Shown piece by piece: positions 1 through 6,245 of a DNA stretch of 7,024 nt. Source of the stretch: Rhodospirillales bacterium (lineage in GTDB: Bacteria > Pseudomonadota > Alphaproteobacteria > Rhodospirillales > Casp-alpha2); NCBI GenBank assembly GCA_018664265.1, contig JABJOR010000489.1, positions 1 through 7,024 of the forward strand, given 5' to 3'. The translations under genes were made by a program, and so were the position numbers. Positions within the stretch are counted from its first letter, which is position 1. Each line of letters opens with the position of its first letter. The notes beneath the pieces are model-generated. The model was not told the origin of the DNA and made no database searches. It was given only the letters and a program-made list of their open reading frames with translations.

Positions 1-84
1 AAAATCTGCGAGGGAAAAACGCCTATGCAGACTCTGGAGGGCGGCAAAAGTATCTGGAAGGAAAAATTTGTAGACCAAATCTGA
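1..84 (+). CDS. C-terminal end of an IS481-like transposase (partial, 5' end outside window)
   Basis: Frame 1 is open from the first base to a TGA at 82-84 and encodes 27 residues, beginning KICEGKTPMQTL and ending IWKEKFVDQI. The GKTPMQTL segment followed by a basic/acidic tail of the form 'G-K-x-I-W-K-E-K' matches, from memory, the extreme C-terminus of IS481-family DDE transposases (typically 'CxGRTPMQTxxDG...EK'). The catalytic DDE core would lie to the left of the window, so nothing can be said about activity. It points toward the 3' end of the hydrolase gene and is followed by a sequence that looks like the element's terminus. Identification rests on a short stretch only. Confidence 0.7.
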   Translation, partial: KICEGKTPMQTLEGGKSIWKEKFVDQI

Positions 85-113
85 CCTGACAGACGCTGCC
101 TCAAATCTGGTAA

Positions 114-140
114 CTGTCAGATCAAGTCTGAACCACTACA
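114..140. repeat. Putative IS right terminal inverted repeat
   Basis: This is the outer 27 bases of the IS fragment. On the minus strand it begins TGTAGTGGTTCAGA and ends in CTGACAG. The inner part overlaps a 7-base inverted repeat (CTGACAG at 86-92, CTGTCAG at 114-120). Its partner repeat would be at the unseen left end, so the length of the repeat is a guess. Confidence 0.45.
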
Positions 141-2142
141 CCTGACACCTGGGTATTTCCTCTTTGAAATTTTGCTCGTAAATGAGATCATTATTCTCAT
201 AAGCCTCAATTCGGCCTGTCACATAAAATGTAGTTTTATCAGCCTTGAGCGCTGAGAACGTTTCGGTGCGGATATCCCACCCCTCCCGTTTGAGGATTTC
301 TGTCCAGTGAATTTCAGCACGCGCACTTAACGGATCATCTGGATGGATGCGATAGAGTTCACGGGCAATCTCGCCCGATGTAAGCCCTGTATCTGTATCA
401 AACTCATCTCCGAAATCATCGTGAATACGCAACACGCTTTCCCCTGTTGCTTCATCCATTTCCTGAGATCTGGTTTGGCTTCCTTCACGCGCGACTTCAA
501 CTTTTCGAGGCGGGGCAGCTTCTGCTGGTTCAAAAGGACGTACCGTATCTTCGCGAACTGCACGCAATGGCAAATGCAATTTGCTGGATGAAGACACATT
601 CAGCGTAACAGCTTCCGGTGAAGGCCAGATCATAGGCCAATACGCTGTTGATATGGCAAGCCGGATGCGGTTGCCTTGCGGAAAGGCATAGGCAATATCA
701 TCAAGTTGAATTCTGGCTTTATACTTTTGCCCCGGTTTCAGGTCTTGAGGAAACTCATGACTATCGCGATGGCATAGATTAAACACCGTCCAGGATACTC
801 TGGTGGAGCTGCCATCCGGTGCAACATCACACAAACGCACGGCAACATTGGCTTGCGGCTTGTCAGAAATAAATTCCAAATCAAGCACAGTTGCACCAAA
901 TATCTCGGTTCGTTGCTGCAAGATTTGGCCATCAAATATCAAGGAACGCGCGTCTTCTTCCTGCTGATCATCTGGCATATCAGGCCCCAGCCAGATAACA
1001 CAAAACTCGCCGCTCTGCTCGCCTGTATTTTGGGGTGAACAAATCGACTGTATCTCTTCACCTTCCTGAACGATATCCAACCCACTGGCATTCAGCGATA
1101 AAGTGGTATCTTCAATATTCTCAGAAGGCCAATTTTTTTCAGAAATCCAACGGCCGTCTCGATGAGGATAAAAAGTCTTGGGACGGACACTTTCCATCAT
1201 GTAAGCCCGGTAAAGCGGATCTTCCATGACCCCCGTATCAATGCCTTTTAACCAGTGGTCCCACCAACGCAAAGCCTCTTGCAAGAACCCGATGCGCGGT
1301 TCCGGTACGGCAAAATGAGGATATTTATGATGCCAGGGGCCAACAATTCCTCGCGCTGGAGATTTCAATCCGGATAACAACCTTGCCACAGTATTGGAAT
1401 ACGCATCCCCCCAGCCGCCTACCGCCAGAACAGCAGCTTCAATATCGCTATAATCTTCACAAACTGAACCATGCTTCCAGTAATCATCCCGATGTTGGTG
1501 CTTCAACCATGTTGCAGCCAGCAAAGGTTCATTTTCCAAACGTTCCATCCACATTTTACGCCATCGTTCGCCAACCAATTCAGGATCCGGTGGGCGGGAT
1601 GAAAACGCTAGCATGGTTGCTCCCCACCCCATATTTTCACCCAACAAACACCCGCCTTTATAATGAATATCATCGGCGTAACGATCATCCGTAGAACATA
1701 TAGTAATGACAGCTTTCAGAGCCTTGGGCTTTCGTGCCGCCACTTGCAATCCGTTAAACCCACCCCAGGAAATACCGATCATACCAACATTGCCATCGCA
1801 CCAAGGCTGAGATGTAAGCCAGTCAATAACTTCCAGTGCATCATCTTGTTCCTGCTTGACGTATTCATCAAACATCAACCCATCGGATTCACCACTGCCA
1901 CGCATGTCAACCCGGATACAGGCATAGCCATGGCCTGCCAGATAAGGATGGGTCAGCTCATCACGGGTCGCTGTTCCGTCGCGTTTTCGATAAGGCAGGT
2001 ATTCTAATATTGCTGGAACGGGAGACGTCTCAGCCCCTTCAGGCATCCACATGCGTGCAGCCAGCCGACATCCGTCACCCAGCGTTATCCATTCATTTTC
2101 AGTTTCCTGAACCACATGGGGGAATTGCCCGACTGTTTGCAT
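136..2142 (-). CDS. CocE/NonD family serine hydrolase (X-Pro dipeptidyl-peptidase-like)
   Basis: 668-residue cytosolic alpha/beta hydrolase of the cocaine esterase / glutaryl-7-ACA acylase / X-Pro peptidase type, expected to cleave an ester or amide; the substrate is unknown. The hydrolase domain covers roughly residues 15-300. It has an EYLPYRKRD segment whose Tyr51 is the likely oxyanion residue, DMRGSGES at 79-86, the nucleophile Ser125 in GISWGG, a probable Asp246 in GGWGDAYSN and His271 in GPWHH. A beta-rich X-Pro C-terminal-type domain follows to about 550. The last ~100 residues form an extension that I recall from alphaproteobacterial members of similar length. No signal peptide is visible. 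The start is supported by GAGG (2149-2152, minus strand) six bases upstream. It is divergent from the aminotransferase. Its last codon and TAG stop appear to lie in the adjoining IS end, so the native C-terminus (family tail like IPRD-) is probably slightly altered. Confidence 0.9.
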   Translation of the reverse strand: MQTVGQFPHVVQETENEWITLGDGCRLAARMWMPEGAETSPVPAILEYLPYRKRDGTATRDELTHPYLAGHGYACIRVDMRGSGESDGLMFDEYVKQEQDDALEVIDWLTSQPWCDGNVGMIGISWGGFNGLQVAARKPKALKAVITICSTDDRYADDIHYKGGCLLGENMGWGATMLAFSSRPPDPELVGERWRKMWMERLENEPLLAATWLKHQHRDDYWKHGSVCEDYSDIEAAVLAVGGWGDAYSNTVARLLSGLKSPARGIVGPWHHKYPHFAVPEPRIGFLQEALRWWDHWLKGIDTGVMEDPLYRAYMMESVRPKTFYPHRDGRWISEKNWPSENIEDTTLSLNASGLDIVQEGEEIQSICSPQNTGEQSGEFCVIWLGPDMPDDQQEEDARSLIFDGQILQQRTEIFGATVLDLEFISDKPQANVAVRLCDVAPDGSSTRVSWTVFNLCHRDSHEFPQDLKPGQKYKARIQLDDIAYAFPQGNRIRLAISTAYWPMIWPSPEAVTLNVSSSSKLHLPLRAVREDTVRPFEPAEAAPPRKVEVAREGSQTRSQEMDEATGESVLRIHDDFGDEFDTDTGLTSGEIARELYRIHPDDPLSARAEIHWTEILKREGWDIRTETFSALKADKTTFYVTGRIEAYENNDLIYEQNFKEEIPRCQV

Positions 2143-2178
2143 TTACAACCTCGCTATTAAAACCTTTATACTATAGCA
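2143..2178. promoter_or_regulatory. Candidate divergent promoters with overlapping -10 elements
   Basis: Within the 94-base gap between the divergent hydrolase and aminotransferase, TATACTATA at 2167-2175 reads as TATACT on the plus strand and TATAGT on the minus strand. For the rightward gene, TTACAA (2143-2148) lies 18 bases upstream of TATACT. For the leftward gene, only a weak CTTACT (2193-2198, minus strand) lies 17 bases upstream of TATAGT. The rightward -35 overlaps the hydrolase leader, which would couple the two promoters. These are matches by eye only. Confidence 0.35.
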
Positions 2179-2236
2179 AACTTTAGGTACTGAGTAAGAT
2201 CATTCAACGAAAAGATATTTTTAAGGCGTAAAGAAA

Positions 2237-3664
2237 ATGAGTTTGGACATCTCGAAATACTCTGGCAACTCTGGCCCTGCAGGTTCAGTCCAGCCACCAC
2301 ACGGTGGACCACAAGACGTTATGCAAGGCCGCAATCCTGACATGCCCATTCCCATGCCCATGATGGTACGTGCCGAAGGCATCCATATGTGGGATGAACA
2401 AGGTAATGAGTATATCGACCTGTCCTCTGGTCCTATTGTATCAAATATCGGACACGGGGTTAAATCTGTTGGTGAGGCCATTGCCAACCAGATCAATACT
2501 CTCGATTTCGCTTATTCTCGCGTAGCTCGGCATCAACCCAACATTGACTTTTCCGCGCAGGTTACCCGTCTCGCAGGTCCGGGTTTCGAACGCGTATGTT
2601 TTTCCTCAGGTGGAACCGAAGCCATTGAAACGGCAATTAAATTTTTACGCCAATACACAATCGCCAAGGGGCAACCGATGCGCAAACATGTGATCTCCTG
2701 CATGCCGTCCTATCACGGCGGAACGTTCTCCGCATTATCGTGGAGTGGAGACACAGAACTGGGGGATTTTCTAGATGGTATGGTGGTGCCTACCCATAAA
2801 GTCCCTGCACCATTCACCTACCGCCAACCAGAAAACTATACAGCAGAAAGCTACGCCCAACATTGCGCCGATGCTCTGCGAGACAAAATAAAAGAACTGG
2901 GAGAACAAAACGTTCTGGCTTTCATGATTGAGCCCATCGGTGGCGTTGCCACGGGTTGTAACGTGCCGCCTGACAGCTACATTCATAAGGTTCGCAAAAT
3001 TTGCAACGAGAGTGGTGTTTATCTGGTCTTCGATGAAGTCATGAGTGGTGCCGGACGTAGTGGCAAGTTTATGGCAGCCCATTATTGGCCCGATGCATTA
3101 CCGGATGTTAGCGTCATGGCAAAAGGTTTGGGCTCAGGTTACGCACCTGTTGGGGCAACATTATTTTCTGCCAAAATGTCTGACTGGCTTGCTAATCAAA
3201 GAGGGTTTGATTTCACCCACACCTACACTGCCAACCCGGTAATTTGTGCAGCAGGAAAAGCGGTACTCGATTACACTGAAGCAAATGACCTGATGAGCAA
3301 TGCTGCCCGCATGGGCGAGTACTTATGCGAACAACTTAACACCCTTAAAGAAACCCAACCGTTGATTGGCAATGTGCGAGGTCGTGGTTTGTTAATGTCC
3401 GTTGAACTGGTCGCTAATCAAGAAGTCAAAACATCTCTACCCGGAGAGTCAAAGGCTGCCGATCGTGTTCGCATCCATGGCATGAACAACGGGCTAATGA
3501 TTTATTCAAGGCGCACCAATGGCGGCATGTTTGGTGATTGGTTAATTGTCGCCCCTCCCCTCAGCGTTACTCAAAACGAATGCGATGAAATCATCAAACG
3601 CCTGAGCGCCACACTGAAAGACCTCAACAACGATTTGGTTAAATTGGGTTTGCTTGTGAATTAA
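2237..3664 (+). CDS. Class III (omega/ornithine-type) PLP-dependent aminotransferase
   Basis: 475-residue fold-type I aminotransferase, a cytosolic enzyme moving an amino group between an amine or omega-amino acid and a keto acid. Visible landmarks in order: SGGTEAIETAIK (124-135) for the PLP phosphate; YHGGT (159-163), whose Tyr-His stacks on the cofactor; IEPIGG from 231; FDEV with Asp266 for the pyridine nitrogen; the Schiff-base Lys296 in MAKGLGSGYAPVGA; a HTYTANPV segment (328-335); and RGRGL at 381-385. Full family length, no breaks. AAGG (2223-2226) ten bases before the ATG supports the start. The N-terminal ~30 residues are Gly/Pro-rich. Substrate cannot be read from sequence. Divergence from a CocE-type hydrolase suggests one pathway in which hydrolysis releases an amine or amino acid for transamination, which is inference. 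Confidence 0.93.
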   Translation: MSLDISKYSGNSGPAGSVQPPHGGPQDVMQGRNPDMPIPMPMMVRAEGIHMWDEQGNEYIDLSSGPIVSNIGHGVKSVGEAIANQINTLDFAYSRVARHQPNIDFSAQVTRLAGPGFERVCFSSGGTEAIETAIKFLRQYTIAKGQPMRKHVISCMPSYHGGTFSALSWSGDTELGDFLDGMVVPTHKVPAPFTYRQPENYTAESYAQHCADALRDKIKELGEQNVLAFMIEPIGGVATGCNVPPDSYIHKVRKICNESGVYLVFDEVMSGAGRSGKFMAAHYWPDALPDVSVMAKGLGSGYAPVGATLFSAKMSDWLANQRGFDFTHTYTANPVICAAGKAVLDYTEANDLMSNAARMGEYLCEQLNTLKETQPLIGNVRGRGLLMSVELVANQEVKTSLPGESKAADRVRIHGMNNGLMIYSRRTNGGMFGDWLIVAPPLSVTQNECDEIIKRLSATLKDLNNDLVKLGLLVN

Positions 3665-3761
3665 CACATAAGCTGAAAAACTTAACCCATAAAGCGTGAA
3701 TGATGTGTAGTGTTCAATAGTAAATTAGAAGCTCCCTCTGACAAAACCATTTAAAGTTATG

Positions 3762-3780
3762 CAAGGGGGGAATTCCCTTG
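3762..3780 (+). promoter_or_regulatory. Hairpin enclosing the G-rich ribosome-binding-like sequence of the PilZ gene
   Basis: CAAGGG (3762-3767) pairs with CCCTTG (3775-3780) around a 7-base loop GGGAATT. The only Shine-Dalgarno-like stretch before the PilZ start, AAGGGGGG (3763-3770), lies in this stem-loop, 19 bases from the ATG. There is no U-run after it, so it does not look like an intrinsic terminator. It may control translation of the PilZ gene or act as a ribosome standby structure; function is inferred. Confidence 0.35.
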
Positions 3781-3789
3781 TAAGTTCAT

Positions 3790-4137
3790 ATGATGAAGAT
3801 CACCGGCAGCAATCTCAGGAATCGTGACCCGCGTTACGTGTATGATAAGCCAGTACGTATACATTCTGACGATGACAACATTGATGAAATTGAAGGCCAA
3901 AAACGCCCGGCTAAAGGCATTGTTCACAACGTATCAATGAGTGGCGTTGCTATCAGCACGGATCTTGCGCTGGTGGAAAACGGTCAATTCGTCAATATGC
4001 ACATTGAGGGCTTGGGGGAAATCGCCGGAAACGTGGCCCGCGTGTATAAAGGCGGTGTAGCTATCGCGTTTGAAGAGGATGAAGAATCCAAAAAACGCGT
4101 GGCGACCGCTCTTCGTGGTTTAAACCAGTTGGCTTAA
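3790..4137 (+). CDS. Small PilZ-domain protein
   Basis: 115 residues, essentially a lone PilZ domain, the beta-barrel module that commonly binds cyclic di-GMP. The N-terminal basic segment LRNRDPRYVYDKPVR (9-23) precedes the NxSxxG motif seen as NVSMSG (47-52), and hydrophobic strands follow to about 95 (VNMHIEGLGEIAGNV, GGVAIAFEE). The first motif is imperfect: the usual RxxxR would place an Arg where Asn11 is, though Arg10, Arg12 and Arg15 remain, so ligand binding is plausible but not assured. No other domain, signal peptide or membrane segment is visible. Start is either of two adjacent ATGs (3790 or 3793); neither has a well-spaced ribosome-binding site. It is separated by 125 bases from the aminotransferase and 180 from the next gene and looks like an independent transcription unit unrelated to the metabolic genes. 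Confidence 0.85.
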   Translation: MMKITGSNLRNRDPRYVYDKPVRIHSDDDNIDEIEGQKRPAKGIVHNVSMSGVAISTDLALVENGQFVNMHIEGLGEIAGNVARVYKGGVAIAFEEDEESKKRVATALRGLNQLA

Positions 4138-4151
4138 ATCAACTGAGATGA

Positions 4152-4238
4152 TTAGCCTTTGTAGCCTTCACCATTCTTAAAAGGGAACCACCAGAAACCC
4201 TGGGTGTCCGTGCAATCAATCCTAATCAGATTTTCGGT
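4152..4238 (-). pseudogene. Possible C-terminal remnant of an unidentified gene
   Basis: In the otherwise empty 180-base gap, the minus strand reads 28 codons ending in TAA (4152-4154) with unusually protein-like content, including GFWWFPFKNGEGYKG at the end and ENLIRID before it. The frame stays open upstream but there it runs into the antisense of the homocysteine methyltransferase, where it cannot be genuine. No start codon or ribosome-binding site was found within the gap. I do not recognise the family. It could be the tail of a deleted gene convergent with the PilZ gene, or chance. Confidence 0.25.
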
Positions 4239-4317
4239 TGCCGTTGAATAATATACATGTAAACCTGTGACGTAGAAGCGCACTGAAAACCTGGTAGTCG
4301 ACGATGGAGATGACGAT

Positions 4318-5229
4318 ATGGCTGAGATAGCGCTACTGGACGGTGGCCTTGGCCAGGAAATTAACAAACGTTCGCGAAAAGACACCCATCCCTTGTGGTC
4401 GGTGAAAGTGATGTTTGATGCACCTGACGTGGTGGTCGATGTACATTCAGATTTCATTGAGGCAGGGGCACAGGTCATTTGCCTGAACACCTATACGGCA
4501 ACCCCTACGCGCATGGAGCGCCATGATTTTGGCGACAAATTCGAAGAGGCCCACGCCACCGCGTTTCAATTGGCGACGACAGCCATTTCAAACACAGGAC
4601 ATACAGCAGGATCAATCCAGATTGCCGGTTGCATCCCGCCTCTGGTAGCCAGTTACGAATCCAACGTTAGCAAGAACTACGCCGAATCCCTCATGGAGTA
4701 TCGACGGATTGTTGATCAACAAAAACACTCTGTTGATCTGTTCCTGATTGAGACCATGTCCAATATCGATGAAGCTTCAGCAGCGCTCGACGCGGCCATG
4801 GAATCGACGAAGCCGGTATATGTCGGCCTGACGTTATCTGACGATTTATCCGATACGTTACGGTCAGGGGAAGATCTGGAAGATGCCATATCTGCCCTCG
4901 TTCCAAAAAAGCCCAACGGAATTTTGCTCAATTGTTCTATTCCCGAGGCGATTACCAAAGCTATGCCCATACTAGCCCGCGCCGGAGTGCGATTCGGTGG
5001 TTATGCCAACGGCTTTACCTCCATCGATAAACTTCAACCTGGGGGTACTGTCGATGTACTTGAAGCCCGGAAAGACCTGCCCCCTGAAGCTTACGCAGAG
5101 TATGTCGAGCAATGGATAGATATCGGCGCAACAATCGTCGGTGGATGTTGTGAAGTGGGGCCAAATCACATTAAGTATTTAGCCAACAAACTCGCCGCGT
5201 CTGGCCATACCATCTCGAACCTCGGGTAA
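4318..5229 (+). CDS. Homocysteine S-methyltransferase family protein (BHMT/MmuM-like)
   Basis: 303-residue cytosolic Zn-dependent methyltransferase barrel. Members move a methyl group from S-methylmethionine, a betaine or a related donor to homocysteine, giving methionine. Visible landmarks: LLDGGLGQE (6-13) at the first strand; ICLNTYTATP (54-63); a GCIPP turn (104-108) where relatives have GS.GP; LIETM (143-147); and the three Zn ligands, Cys206 in LLNCS and Cys277-Cys278 in VGGCCEVGP. All are intact and length is normal for the short form without a cobalamin domain. GGAG (4306-4309) eight bases upstream supports the start. The 102-base gap to the oxygenase shows no terminator, so co-transcription is possible. 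Neighbouring choline-sulfatase makes a betaine-type donor attractive, but the donor cannot be told from sequence. Confidence 0.9.
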   Translation: MAEIALLDGGLGQEINKRSRKDTHPLWSVKVMFDAPDVVVDVHSDFIEAGAQVICLNTYTATPTRMERHDFGDKFEEAHATAFQLATTAISNTGHTAGSIQIAGCIPPLVASYESNVSKNYAESLMEYRRIVDQQKHSVDLFLIETMSNIDEASAALDAAMESTKPVYVGLTLSDDLSDTLRSGEDLEDAISALVPKKPNGILLNCSIPEAITKAMPILARAGVRFGGYANGFTSIDKLQPGGTVDVLEARKDLPPEAYAEYVEQWIDIGATIVGGCCEVGPNHIKYLANKLAASGHTISNLG

Positions 5230-5331
5230 CCGATCCCTCCCCCAAATCAACTCTCAGGCTTTCGTCTTCCCCCGCACTACATCTCTAGAAAAAAATAGCC
5301 AAACAAACTTCAAATATCTGTTACCTTCGCT

Positions 5332-6210
5332 ATGGATCAAGCATCAAAAGCAGTAACACCAAATCGGAAACAAGGGAGTGTAAAAGAGGTTATGGGACAG
5401 AATACACAGGCCTTGGAGCCCCATGAAGTCATAAATCTCAGCGCCTACCCAATCATCGACACAAGTTCGAGCGCATTTGCTGCACTGGTGAAGGAATTGC
5501 GAGAGACGTTGGATGCGCAGCAATATGTCGTGCTCCCTGAATTCATCCTCCCGGCAGCTAGACAACAGGCAGTTACACAAATTCAGGACATGCTCCATTC
5601 GGCGCATCACAATACAACGTTGCGCAACTGTTATCTCGAGCACCAGAAAGACCCATCTTTACCTGATGATCATCCAAAGAATATTATGAACGCAGGTAGT
5701 AACCGGATACTCGCCGCAGACCTCCTGCCCGCATCTTCACCTCTAAAGACAATCTATTATTGGGAAAACATGATGCAATTGGTTTCTGGTATCGTTGAGG
5801 ACAGAGTCTGTGCATTCGAGGACCCTCTCGGGCCGGTCAATGCATTGTGTTTCAAGCGAGGCGATCATTCGTCATGGCATTTTGACTCCAACAATGCGTT
5901 CACCATGACACTCATGCTACAAGCTTCGGAAAGCGGCGGTAAGTTTGAAATGATCCCTAATTTACGCACTGATGTAGACCAACGATATAAACAAGTTTCG
6001 AGCGCTCTTCTCGGCAACCTAAACGATGCGGTCGCAGTGGGGCGTAAAGAGGGCGCTCTTTGTATTTTCCGCGGATGCAATTCTCTCCACCGGGTAACAC
6101 CGGTGGAAAGCGACAGACTTAGAATCATGGGCACGTTTTTTTATGAAAACAAGCCAGGCGTGGTTGGAGACCCAATTGTCAATGAGACCATCTATGGCAG
6201 GCGCGTATAG
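5332..6210 (+). CDS. Fe(II)/2-oxoglutarate-dependent oxygenase, BesD/ArpA-like family (HxD type)
   Basis: 292-residue cytosolic non-heme iron oxygenase predicted to hydroxylate (or desaturate) a small, perhaps amino-acid-like, substrate using 2-oxoglutarate and O2. The iron triad is visible: His183 and Asp185 in SWHFDSN, and distal His253 in RGCNSLHRVTPV; Arg262 or Arg264 in DRLRIMGTFF would hold 2-oxoglutarate. The surrounding EDPLGPVN, KRGDHSSWHFD and ASESGGKFE stretches match, from memory, the ArpA/BesD family. BesD-type lysine halogenases have Gly in place of the Asp; here Asp is kept, so hydroxylation rather than chlorination is predicted. The longest frame starts at 5332 with no ribosome-binding site. 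Met21 (5392) is preceded by AAGGGAG and AGAGG and gives a length closer to relatives, so it is at least as likely. The sulfatase starts 35 bases after the stop, implying an operon. Confidence 0.87.
   Translation: MDQASKAVTPNRKQGSVKEVMGQNTQALEPHEVINLSAYPIIDTSSSAFAALVKELRETLDAQQYVVLPEFILPAARQQAVTQIQDMLHSAHHNTTLRNCYLEHQKDPSLPDDHPKNIMNAGSNRILAADLLPASSPLKTIYYWENMMQLVSGIVEDRVCAFEDPLGPVNALCFKRGDHSSWHFDSNNAFTMTLMLQASESGGKFEMIPNLRTDVDQRYKQVSSALLGNLNDAVAVGRKEGALCIFRGCNSLHRVTPVESDRLRIMGTFFYENKPGVVGDPIVNETIYGRRV
5374..5391 (+). promoter_or_regulatory. Ribosome-binding-like sequence favouring an internal start at 5392
   Basis: GGGAG (5374-5378) lies 13 bases and AGAGG (5385-5389) two bases before the in-frame ATG at 5392. 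Neither spacing is ideal, but the upstream ATG at 5332 has only the pyrimidine-rich GTTACCTTCGCT before it. A weak promoter-like pair, ACTTCA (5307-5312) and TATGGA (5331-5336) with 18 bases between, overlaps the upstream ATG and would also favour the later start. Confidence 0.3.
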
Positions 6211-6245
6211 ATATTCATGAACACAATTGATATGGGAGATGAACG

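Larger units (their letters stand above)
1..140 (+). mobile_element. Right end of an IS481-family insertion sequence (partial)
   Basis: The transposase tail stops at 84. It is followed by about 56 non-coding bases rich in CAAATCTG / CTGACAG / CTGTCAG words, ending at about 140 in ...GAACCACTACA. Read from the outside inward on the minus strand, the end is TGTAGTGGTTCAGACTTGAT, a TGT-starting terminus as is usual for this family. The boundary at 140 is inferred from the TGT rule, because the left end is not in the window for comparison. If right, the element was inserted into the last codons of the neighbouring hydrolase gene. Confidence 0.65.

Noticed and set aside
86..120. Inverted repeat CTGACAG/CTGTCAG as a transcription terminator for the hydrolase or transposase.
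   Set aside because: The 21-base loop is long and no U-run follows on either strand; better explained as part of the IS end.
84..147. 8-base direct repeat ACCTGACA at 84-91 and 140-147, suggestive of a target-site duplication.
   Set aside because: The first copy overlaps the transposase stop codon and lies inside the element, so it cannot flank the insertion; probably chance in a CTGACA-rich end.
1663..2007. Open frames on the strand opposite the hydrolase (also 1383-1694 and others).
   Set aside because: They lie fully antisense to a well-supported gene, lack ribosome-binding sites and show no recognisable motifs.
3664..3708. ACACAT...ATGTGT inverted repeat after the aminotransferase as a terminator.
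   Set aside because: Six-base A/T-rich arms with a 33-base loop and no U-run.
4138..4317. SAM- or SAH-type riboswitch ahead of the homocysteine methyltransferase.
   Set aside because: Only small weak pairings such as AGGG/CCCT were found and no recognisable conserved core; a covariance-model search would be needed to claim one.
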